This document shows positions 14,783-22,040 of a stretch of DNA of 64,000 bases, piece after piece. The notes beneath the pieces are model-generated. The model saw only the letters and a list, made by a program, of their open reading frames with translations, searched no databases and was not told the DNA's origin. Position numbers and translations under genes: made by a program. The stretch lies in contig JBGPKL010000005.1 in assembly GCA_041485885.1 (NCBI GenBank), forward strand, positions 1 to 64,000, read 5' to 3'. The first letter of the stretch is position 1. Every line of letters starts with the position of its first letter. This DNA comes from JACQFZ01 sp041485885. Its GTDB lineage: Bacteria; Pseudomonadota; Gammaproteobacteria; Acidiferrobacterales; Sulfurifustaceae.

Positions 14783-16462
14783 TCAAAATCTCCCCGACCG
14801 CAGAATCGCGATCGCCCAGCCGAGACCCATGACGGCGGCGATGAGGTAACCGACCAAACCGATCACTGGAATTTCCTCATAGTGTGGCCCGGCATGAAAC
14901 GTCATCACGAGGGATGAGCCGATCACAACCGCGGCGATGATCAAGCTCAGGCTCAAGCGGTTACTGGCGCGATCGATGTGTTGCTCCAGGCTCGCGAGCG
15001 GCTCGTGGCGTATGTGCAGCGTCGCCTCCCCTTGACGCAGCTGGCGCACGAGCGCCGCCAATGCGTCGGGCAGCTCGCTCGCCATGTGCCGCAGACCGCT
15101 CAGCAATCGGTAGACTTTCGCGAGTCCGCGCTCGCGATCGAACGTAGGCAGCAGGTCGCGCACGATCATGGCCGGTGCATGGCGCTGAAACGCCACGAAC
15201 ATGTCGAACGACGGATCGAGCGTGCGCGTGACGGATTCAAGGATCATGAACACCTTCGCGACCAGCAGCGTCTCGCGCAGCAGCCGGATCTGATAGCGAT
15301 TACCGAGCCGGATGAATTCTTGCAGCACCGTGCCGAACGACGTGCCACGCGCGGACGCCGCGTAATATTCTTCGAGCGCGGTGGCGAGATCTTTCGCAAA
15401 CGCAACTCGATCGGTTTGGGGAGAAGCTCCGCCCATTTCCAGATAGACGTCGGCGAGCCATTGCGAATCGCGCGTCACCGCCGCGAAGAAGAGATCGCGC
15501 AGATGTTCTTGATCGCGCGTCGACAGCCGCCCGACGATACCGAAATCGTGGAAACAAATGCGCCCGTCGGGAAGGTAGAACAAGTTTCCGGGATGCGGGT
15601 CGCCGTGGAAGAAACCGTGCTCGAAGATCTGTACGAGAAACAACCGCATCAAGGTATCGGCGAGCTGCGTACGTTCCGCGGCATCAGCAGGATACTCGGC
15701 ACTGAGTCGCTGCCCGTGGCTGTGCGCCATGGTGATCACGCGCCGGCTCGAAGCCTCCCAATACACGGGCGGTACGTAAACCGCGGGCTCGTCGCGAAAG
15801 TTCGCGCCGAAACGCTCGGCGTAACGGCCTTCACGCGTGAAGTCGAGCTCGTCCGCAATGTGATCGGCGAACTCATCGATCAGCGCGATCGGCTCGTAGC
15901 GCCGGCTCTCCGGGACAAAGCGCACGAGCAGGCGCGCCAGGAAATAGAGAATGTCGATATCCGCGCGCAGCGTTTCCTCAATGCCCGGCCGCTGCACCTT
16001 GACGATGACGTCAGTGCCGTCCGCAAGCTGCGCGCAATGCACCTGCGCGATGGAAGCGGCGGCGAGCGGCGTATCGTCGAAGTGCTCGAACAGTTCTTCG
16101 ACCGGGCGACCGAGCTCCTGCTCGATGATGGCGCGCGCGTCGGAGGCCGGAAACGGGGGCACCTTGTCCTGCAAAGCCTGAAGTTCCGCAACCACATCAT
16201 CGCCGAACAAGTCGCGGCGCGTGCTCAGCATTTGGCCGAACTTCACAAACGACGGCCCAAGCGCCTCGAGCGCCACGCGCAGCCGGCGCGCCTCGCTCGT
16301 GCCCGCAAGCTCCGGCGCGCGTCCGCCGGCGAGATAGCCCTTGAGGTTCAATCGCTCGACGTAGTGGCCAAGCCCATGGCGCGCGGCGATGCGCAGGATT
16401 TGCGCGAGCCGCGCGGTGTCGCGGATCGGTAGATGCTCGCGCGAGATGAGTTGTGTGTTCAC
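14783..16462 (-). CDS. ABC1/UbiB family protein kinase-like protein
   Basis: 559 residues. The ABC1 core is clear: LGPSFVKFGQMLSTRRDLF, the Ala-rich loop AAASIAQVHCAQL, VIVKVQRPG, ELDFTREGRYAERF, FFHGDPHPGNLF and ICFHDFGIVGRLS (the DFG Asp). Two hydrophobic helices (about 500-550) end the protein, as in UbiB. It probably supports ubiquinone or isoprenoid-lipid handling at the inner membrane, but may be a second copy rather than UbiB itself, since no ubi genes are near. GTG start at 16462 with GAGGAGG upstream. Confidence 0.88.
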   Translation of the reverse strand: MNTQLISREHLPIRDTARLAQILRIAARHGLGHYVERLNLKGYLAGGRAPELAGTSEARRLRVALEALGPSFVKFGQMLSTRRDLFGDDVVAELQALQDKVPPFPASDARAIIEQELGRPVEELFEHFDDTPLAAASIAQVHCAQLADGTDVIVKVQRPGIEETLRADIDILYFLARLLVRFVPESRRYEPIALIDEFADHIADELDFTREGRYAERFGANFRDEPAVYVPPVYWEASSRRVITMAHSHGQRLSAEYPADAAERTQLADTLMRLFLVQIFEHGFFHGDPHPGNLFYLPDGRICFHDFGIVGRLSTRDQEHLRDLFFAAVTRDSQWLADVYLEMGGASPQTDRVAFAKDLATALEEYYAASARGTSFGTVLQEFIRLGNRYQIRLLRETLLVAKVFMILESVTRTLDPSFDMFVAFQRHAPAMIVRDLLPTFDRERGLAKVYRLLSGLRHMASELPDALAALVRQLRQGEATLHIRHEPLASLEQHIDRASNRLSLSLIIAAVVIGSSLVMTFHAGPHYEEIPVIGLVGYLIAAVMGLGWAIAILRSGRF

Positions 16463-16516
16463 ACCGACCTCCTCTTGAATTGATTGCGCATACCGACTCC
16501 CAAGAAAGTGCTGCGG

Positions 16517-16906
16517 CTAGTGGGTTGACGGAGCGACCCGCATGTCATGCCGAATTGCGTCCATGCGCTTGCGCATCTGGGCCGTTTGTTTCGGCATCTC
16601 GCCGCCCGCCATCACATCGTGACCTATCATCCCCGACAACTCGTTCGTCATGTCGGCCATCTCACGCAGGTGCTTGGCGGCCAGCTTCTGCCGCTGCGCG
16701 CTCAGATTGCCCTTCGAGAGCTGATCGGCCATCTCGCGCATTTCAACCGACATGTCATGCACGATGGCGGACATTTGCTGCGACTCGGGTACTGCCACGC
16801 CTTTATCTCCCGCCGCGCCAGGTTGCGCCGCATGGCTTACCAGCGCGACCGCCGCGCTCAATGCGATTACACCGAACCCCAACCGCTTTAACATTTCCCG
16901 TTTCAT
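16517..16906 (-). CDS. Met-rich periplasmic protein 2
   Basis: 129 residues; signal peptide to about residue 26 (VSHAA). The mature protein is a Met-spaced helical chain: QQMSAIVHDMSVEMREMAD, LAAKHLREMADMTNELSGM, AQMRKRMDAIRHDM. It shares this spacing with the proteins at 8260-8631 and 16948-17367. Metal binding, most likely Cu(I), is a reasonable guess. It is 42 bases from the next Met-rich gene upstream. Confidence 0.7.
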   Translation of the reverse strand: MKREMLKRLGFGVIALSAAVALVSHAAQPGAAGDKGVAVPESQQMSAIVHDMSVEMREMADQLSKGNLSAQRQKLAAKHLREMADMTNELSGMIGHDVMAGGEMPKQTAQMRKRMDAIRHDMRVAPSTH

Positions 16907-16947
16907 ATCGTGTCTCCTCTGGATTGCTTACTCGTCTGTGCCTGGCG

Positions 16948-17367
16948 CTACTGACTCGCGTGCACCACCGGCATTTGCCGTATCATTTCATCGACGCGCC
17001 GCCGCATGTGCTCGATGCGAAGTTGCATGTTGACGTCGGCGGCGCTCGTACTGATTGCCATGCGCTTCAGGACAGCGGCGGTCTCCGTCATTTCCAGTAG
17101 CATCGCCTGCTGCCGCTCGGCGCTCGCATTTTGCTCGGCCATCTGGTCTGACAACTCGATCATGCGAAATGACATCTCACGCATCAGCGCGGTCATCTGC
17201 TCCGCGCTCATCGCCGTGGCGCCGTTGTCGCTCGCAGGGCGGCCGGTCGCCGTGTTGCAAGCTTGAACCGCTAAGGCTGCGATCAGCACCACTGCTGCCG
17301 GCCGCAAGCGATAAATGCCGCGGGTGCTGCACATCTTTATAAATTGTCCTCGCTTCTTCTCAACCAC
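16948..17367 (-). CDS. Met-rich lipoprotein 3
   Basis: 139 residues with a lipoprotein signal whose lipobox is AVQAC. The mature part has EQMTALMREMSFRMIELSD, QQAMLLEMTETAAVL and MRRRVDEMIRQM, a Met-rich coiled helix like the two proteins named above. The GTG at 17367 has AGGAG eight bases upstream; an ATG at 17334 would give a more standard signal length and is a good alternative. Probably outer-membrane anchored. Function unknown. Confidence 0.65.
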   Translation of the reverse strand: MVEKKRGQFIKMCSTRGIYRLRPAAVVLIAALAVQACNTATGRPASDNGATAMSAEQMTALMREMSFRMIELSDQMAEQNASAERQQAMLLEMTETAAVLKRMAISTSAADVNMQLRIEHMRRRVDEMIRQMPVVHASQ

Positions 17368-17388
17368 GATTCGGGTCTCCTGTTGCTG

Positions 17389-17598
17389 TCAGCGCCTCCA
17401 CTCCGCGATCGGTGTGAAGCAGTCCTTGCGCCACGAACAACGGTCGTCCGTACAAAGGAATCGCTCCTCATCATCGGCGAAGCATGGCGGCTGCCCGAGA
17501 CGGCGTTGTATCGCGCGCACGAGCTTCGACTTCGATACATCGATGGAATAATCGATTCCCAGTGCGCTTGCCCGCTCACGTACCTGTTGTGTTTCCAT
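17389..17598 (-). CDS. SAP domain-like small protein
   Basis: 69 residues. The first half is a SAP-type helix-extended-helix (VRERASALGIDYSIDVSKSK, then LVRAIQRRLG), a fold used to contact nucleic acid or as a Rho-N-like domain. The second half has Cys and Trp spacing, PPCFADDEERFLCTDDRC and WRKDCF, that may hold a zinc ion. Similar small proteins are found in gammaproteobacterial stress clusters. AGGAGAAAGTGCA precedes the ATG. Confidence 0.7.
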   Translation of the reverse strand: METQQVRERASALGIDYSIDVSKSKLVRAIQRRLGQPPCFADDEERFLCTDDRCSWRKDCFTPIAEWRR

Positions 17599-17809
17599 TG
17601 CACTTTCTCCTGGTTCGCGTCGCTGGCGTGGACCCATTTATTGCTACGGATACCCGAAGCTCTGCTCCGTGCTCACGATTTTGCGACGCTACTGCGCCGC
17701 GGTTAACGCACGTCGGTGTTACGCATGTATCCACAGTGACTTCCTCACCAACTTCCTCGCCCAAGGGGCGATTGTGAGAAATAACAGGCTCGACAAGAGC
17801 CCGGCTTGG

Positions 17810-18166
17810 TCAGGCTGGGATCTGCGGGGGGTGAGTGTCGGTGGGGAGAATTACGCTGAAGTAATGCAGGGTAACTGCCGGACGCCAGAGCGTGGCAGGG
17901 CTTTTCGTGATTAGTCCGTTATAAGTGGCGATTCCCTGCGCGCAGGCCGAACAGTGTTGCATGCACAAAAGACTACAACAGGAGCATCCTTCGCTCTGAT
18001 CACAGGGATCATTAGACAACTGGTCGCCGTCCTTGGAAGCCGCGTTCCAACCAAGCGCTTGCGTACTTTCAGATTGGTCCTCGTCGCCACATGAGCCGTG
18101 CGCGTAGCTCTGCAAGGGAGCCCACATCAGCAGCAGCGCAAGCAACACGAGTAACGCTTTTTTCAT
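17810..18166 (-). CDS. Cys-rich periplasmic protein (CopL/DUF2946-like)
   Basis: 118 residues; signal peptide about 1-22 (YAHG). The mature protein has His/Cys clusters: HGSCGDED, NDPCDQSEGCSCCSLLCMQH and CSACAQG, then a C-terminal half with few Cys. The layout resembles DUF2946/CopL-type secreted copper proteins. A strong FNR-type box is centred about 64 bases upstream of the start. It lies first in the array that leads to copA, so it probably marks one transcription start. Confidence 0.7.
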   Translation of the reverse strand: MKKALLVLLALLLMWAPLQSYAHGSCGDEDQSESTQALGWNAASKDGDQLSNDPCDQSEGCSCCSLLCMQHCSACAQGIATYNGLITKSPATLWRPAVTLHYFSVILPTDTHPPQIPA

Positions 18167-18222
18167 TCCTGCTCTTCTTCAAGGTAACAATTCGTATGCT
18201 ACTGGCCACGCGAAGATAAATA

Positions 18223-18236
18223 TTGATCTAAGTCAA
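18223..18236. promoter_or_regulatory. FNR/ANR-type binding site
   Basis: TTGATCTAAGTCAA fits TTGAT-N4-(A/G)TCAA. On the minus strand a possible -10 element, TAGCAT, begins 22 bases after the box, the spacing expected of a class II FNR promoter, and the gene at 17810-18166 starts soon after. The identical 14-mer recurs at 27991-28004. Known family logic: such boxes bind FNR/ANR/DNR proteins under low oxygen. Confidence 0.7.
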
Positions 18237-18423
18237 CTTAGTAGGTTGTCATTGTTCCTCAGCAGCTACCGTAAATATACGCACATCGCACTCATGAGCT
18301 TTGATGCGGATCAACGTCTCGAACCGACGGCTGCAACGCGGCGCGGAAAAGGCCTCGCACTGGCAAAAACCGTAACCGATCTGTCTGCCGGACGCCCTCA
18401 TTATGGAGCGCACACGTCCCATG

Positions 18424-19614
18424 CTAGTAAACAGGAATCGCTCCTCGCGCTAATCGGTCGGTAAGGTCAGCGGCGCGGGCGAGCCCGTCTGTAACAACGG
18501 CCGCCACTTTGTTCTGCAAGGTCTGCGTGATGTCGCCGTTCGCGCACAACTCGACACTCACCACTTGCGGCCGGTCGAGCGGCTCGCCGATTCGCGACAG
18601 CAGTTGCACCGTAGCGTCAGTCACCTCCGGAATCTGGTCGCAGATTGCCGCCGCCAGTTGATGCGCGAGCACGCTGTATATCTTGCCGACGTGAGAGACA
18701 GGGTTCTTGCCGGCCGCGGCTTCGAGCGACATCGGCCGTCCCGGCGTAATGAGTCCGTTCACTCGATTGCCGCGCCCGACCTGTCCATCGTCGCCCATTT
18801 CGGCACTCAAGCCCGTGACCGTTAGATGCAATCCACTTTCATCGTGCGCGCCGGGGTCGTCCAGCGCGTTAATGTGCAGGGTGCAATCCTCGCCCAATCG
18901 GTTCGCCAGATACTCGCGTACGCGCCGTTTGATATCGAAGTAGTGCGCGACGTCCTCGACATGGGAATCGATCATGGCAACAGCCACCGTGAAAGTCCGT
19001 GAGGCGCCCGTTCGCAGCCCCATGATCTTGAAATCGTCGCCGGCGGCGGGGAACGCCGTCCGAAACTCGGCCGACCGTAGCGTCGCCGCCAACTGCAACA
19101 CGTTGCGCTCCAATGTGGAAAGCGGCGCGAACCCGACGCCGAACGACGTATCGTTGGCGCGTACCATCTTATTCCGGTCGGCAAAGAGCTGCTGCAAGCT
19201 CTGGCTCCCCTCCTCGATTGCCGGCTCGATAAAGAAAGCGCGTGTATCGGCGCGAATATTTCGTTCGAGATAACGCCGCACCGCGTCGGTCACGACCGCG
19301 CGCAGATCGAGGCGGCCGCCCGGATTCGCCGCGCGGCCGCAAACGATGATGCGTGGCGGCTTTATCACTCGTCCGCCGCCGAATCGTGGCTGGCTGCGCC
19401 CCGCGATGAGCAACCCTTTATCCACATTGAAGTGCAGCACCTGATCGAACTCTTTCCGATAGACCGATGCCAGCTCGCAGGCCGCCGCCTCGCAGACCGC
19501 GTCGGTTATCGTGTCCGGGTGACCGATACCCTTGTGCTCGCACATCTCCACGTAACGCCCGGAAGCTATCGGCTGCGGCGCCGGCCGTACGACGATATTG
19601 ATGTTGTCCTGCAC
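18424..19614 (-). CDS. mat: Archaeal-type S-adenosylmethionine synthetase
   Basis: 396 residues. This is the archaeal form (AdoMet_Synthase family), not the bacterial MetK: EMCEHKGIGHPDTITDAVCE, VDKGLLIAGRSQPRFGGG, NDTSFGVGFAPLS, GLRTG, and HVGKIYSVLAHQLA are diagnostic. It makes S-adenosylmethionine from Met and ATP. GTG start with GGAAAG ahead. In bacteria this form is occasional and usually extra to MetK; here it sits among stress and metal genes rather than methionine genes. Whether a metK exists elsewhere cannot be seen. Confidence 0.92.
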   Translation of the reverse strand: MQDNINIVVRPAPQPIASGRYVEMCEHKGIGHPDTITDAVCEAAACELASVYRKEFDQVLHFNVDKGLLIAGRSQPRFGGGRVIKPPRIIVCGRAANPGGRLDLRAVVTDAVRRYLERNIRADTRAFFIEPAIEEGSQSLQQLFADRNKMVRANDTSFGVGFAPLSTLERNVLQLAATLRSAEFRTAFPAAGDDFKIMGLRTGASRTFTVAVAMIDSHVEDVAHYFDIKRRVREYLANRLGEDCTLHINALDDPGAHDESGLHLTVTGLSAEMGDDGQVGRGNRVNGLITPGRPMSLEAAAGKNPVSHVGKIYSVLAHQLAAAICDQIPEVTDATVQLLSRIGEPLDRPQVVSVELCANGDITQTLQNKVAAVVTDGLARAADLTDRLARGAIPVY

Positions 19615-19684
19615 GTCTTCTTTCCGCTGTTAGCTACACATCCAAAAGGGTCAATCCGGTTCCCTAAGCGCGACCTGGCTAATT

Positions 19685-19699
19685 CAAGTATCTTACTTG
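19685..19699. promoter_or_regulatory. Inverted repeat upstream of mat
   Basis: CAAGTA-TCT-TACTTG, a perfect 6-3-6 inverted repeat, lies 71 bases before the mat start. It could be an operator or a chance palindrome. No regulator for it is evident. Confidence 0.3.
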
Positions 19700-19876
19700 G
19701 CGCAATGCGCAGTGTCCCATCGGCCTTGGCGGTCACTGCAAAAACAAAGCGCCGATGCGGTGGGCAACTTGCGCACCTCACCCTCCGCCATGACGCTGTC
19801 GCTCGCAGCGAGTTGGTTTTGCTTTTTGCGTGCCGCCCGCTTACCCGGTGTTATGCGTTGTGGCCCAAACCGGTGA

Positions 19877-20344
19877 GGCACTCAAGACCAGACTCAGAAG
19901 TGCGACAGCGTCGCACGCGACGTCGCGGAGTTTTTTGAGTCGGTCCTGGAGGAACGCCAAATTACCCTTACGATCGACGGAAAGGCAACCGTTGCCGGAG
20001 ATCTCGGACTGCTGCGCCGGGCGCTGACGAATCTGGTATCGAACGCGTTGCGCTACACGGCAACGGGCAACAGCATCCAAATCGCGATTGCCGACCAGGG
20101 GGGCTCGGCGAGCGTGCGCGTGCGAAACCCGGGTCCTTCAATTCCGGCGAAACATCTGCCGCAGCTTTTCGACCGCTTCTATCGCGCCGGTCCGGCGCGC
20201 AGCCACCGCGACCAAGGTCATGGGTTGGGATTGGCGATCGTCAAGGCCATCGTGCAGATGCACGGCGGCAGTGTCTTCGTCCGCTCCCTCGACGGCGTTA
20301 CCGAGATTGGGTTTTCATTCCCCGGTTCGCCGAACGCAAGGTAG
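19877..20344 (+). pseudogene. Sensor histidine kinase, C-terminal ATPase domain only
   Basis: From about 19898 the reading gives VARDVAEFFESVLEERQITL, then LRRALTNLVSNALRYTATG (N box), DRFYRAG (F box), and DQGHGLGLAIVKAIVQMHGG (G box). This is the HATPase_c domain of a heavy-metal-type sensor kinase. A stop at 19874-19876 cuts off everything before it: sensor, HAMP and the phosphorylated His are gone, and no start or response regulator is near. Probably the remains of a CusS-like kinase. The end of the gene is intact. Confidence 0.8.
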
Positions 20345-20391
20345 GATAGGGGCGTCGTAATGAATCTATGTAGAGAATAGCGAGGAGAGCC

Positions 20392-21333
20392 ATGATACAC
20401 ACCGACGATTTATCGCCTTGGATGCATAACCACGTTTTCGATCAAGGCAGCGACGCCGCCGAACGAAGCACGCGCGCGGTGACTTGGATCACGGCGGTCA
20501 TGATGATCGTAGAAGTCATCGGCGGTTGGTGGTTTAACTCCATGGCGCTATTGGCCGACGGCTGGCACATGAGCTCGCATGTGGTCGCGATCGGCCTGAG
20601 TGCCTTTGCCTATGCCGCCGCGCGCCGGTATGTGCAGGACAAGCGCTTCGCCTTCGGTACGTGGAAAATCGAGGTGCTCGGCGGTTTTGCCAGCGCGATC
20701 TTCCTGCTCGTCGTGGCCGCGATGATGGTGGTCGGGTCGCTCGAACGTCTGGCGATGCCTCAACCCATCCACTACGTCGAAGCGATCATCATCGGTACGA
20801 TTGGCTTATTGGTCAACATCGTTTGCGCGATCATTTTGCGTGGCGCACATACCCATTCGCATGCGCACAACGACCACGCGCACGATAGTCATGCACACCA
20901 CGACTTGAATTTGAAATCAGCGTATGTACATGTCACGGCGGACGCGGCGACGTCGGTCCTGGCCATCGCGGCGCTCGCCGGCGGCTGGTGGTTCGGGTGG
21001 TCTTGGCTCGACCCGGTCATGGGACTCGTCGGCGCGGTCATCGTTGGGCTGTGGGCACGCAGTCTCCTTCGCGAAACCGGCAAGGTACTGCTCGATCGCG
21101 AAATGGATCATCCGGTCGTTGAAGAAGTTCGCGAAGCGATCGACCGGCGCGCTGCCGACGGCATGACGCGGATCACGGATCTGCACGTATGGCGCGTCGG
21201 CAAATATGCCTGGGCCTGTGCGCTGAGCCTGGTAACACGTGACGATCACCTCAGCGCAAAGCATGTCAGGGAGTGGCTGTCGGTACACGGGGAAATCGCC
21301 CATGTGACGATAGAAATCCAGCGACGCAACTAG
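20392..21333 (+). CDS. dmeF: Cation diffusion facilitator, DmeF-like
   Basis: 313 residues, inner-membrane metal/proton antiporter. Six helices are evident, with metal-site Asp/His in LLADGWHMSSH (helix II) and VTADAATSVLA (helix V). Between helices IV and V lies a His/Asp loop (THSHAHNDHAHDSHAHHD). HNHVFDQG at the N-terminus and ALLADGWHMSxH instead of HxxxD at site A match the DmeF group, which exports Co, Ni or Cd. It begins 47 bases after the broken kinase and is the only complete plus-strand gene in this part. Confidence 0.87.
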   Translation: MIHTDDLSPWMHNHVFDQGSDAAERSTRAVTWITAVMMIVEVIGGWWFNSMALLADGWHMSSHVVAIGLSAFAYAAARRYVQDKRFAFGTWKIEVLGGFASAIFLLVVAAMMVVGSLERLAMPQPIHYVEAIIIGTIGLLVNIVCAIILRGAHTHSHAHNDHAHDSHAHHDLNLKSAYVHVTADAATSVLAIAALAGGWWFGWSWLDPVMGLVGAVIVGLWARSLLRETGKVLLDREMDHPVVEEVREAIDRRAADGMTRITDLHVWRVGKYAWACALSLVTRDDHLSAKHVREWLSVHGEIAHVTIEIQRRN

Positions 21334-21595
21334 CGCGCGAGTGCACACGAAAGCAATCGACTCGCAGAACCGAAGAACACGGCGCGAGCGCGGTGCGGTT
21401 CCATCCGAACGGCCGTTCGAGCCATGCGATCAAGCCGGATGGCCGGAGACCAAACCCGGACATCTGCTTTACGTCTTCCACTGTTCTTTCTGCCGGCTAC
21501 ACCGCTTTCCTATCTCTGATCCGTTCCATCCACCCTTCGATGGAACAGACCTTGAACCAACAACAGAAAAGAAATAATCGCCTACTGCATGGACA

Positions 21596-21805
21596 TTATC
21601 TGTCCATCAAGTAGGCGTGTACGCGCCAGCAGTCGTTAATATTCATCAAAGCCGGCTTGGACATCAGCTTCGCATGCATCTTGAAGCAGACCTCCTTCTT
21701 GGCGTCATTGCCGGATTGCTTGTCTTGCGCAGCGTAGGCGCCCGCCGACATAACGGCAAACAATGCCGCGGCGATCGAAGCGATGATATGGAAAGGCGTT
21801 TTCAT
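21596..21805 (-). CDS. Small periplasmic protein, unknown
   Basis: 69 residues with a signal peptide cut after AYA (about residue 25). The mature part is short: DAKKEVCFKMHAKLMSKPAL then NINDCWRVHAYLMDR, with two Cys that could form a disulfide and several Met and His. AAGGGA precedes the ATG at 21805. It is downstream of cusA by 235 bases on the same strand. Not recognised. Confidence 0.6.
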   Translation of the reverse strand: MKTPFHIIASIAAALFAVMSAGAYAAQDKQSGNDAKKEVCFKMHAKLMSKPALMNINDCWRVHAYLMDR

Positions 21806-22040
21806 GGTTTTCCCTTTAGTAGGTTGATTGCGGTTCAAAACAGACTTCTGACTGCCTGATAGAGCACGCTGCACCCTCCGACTCTTTGGTGAGACAGGTT
21901 TACTTCATTCTCGTGGGCGGATGAGTGTCAGACTAGTGGCTCGTTTTATTTTCCTGTTCCTTTCTCTAATAAGTTGAGGAACGTCAGGGAAGTCGGGCGC
22001 AGACAGGCGCCTGTGCAAAAGCTACGCGTCCTTTTCGACA

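Noticed and set aside
14978..16432. Long plus-strand open frame of about 480 codons
   Set aside because: It lies wholly opposite the ABC1 kinase gene, whose motifs are clear. G+C-rich genes often leave an open antisense frame; the translation has no recognisable domain.
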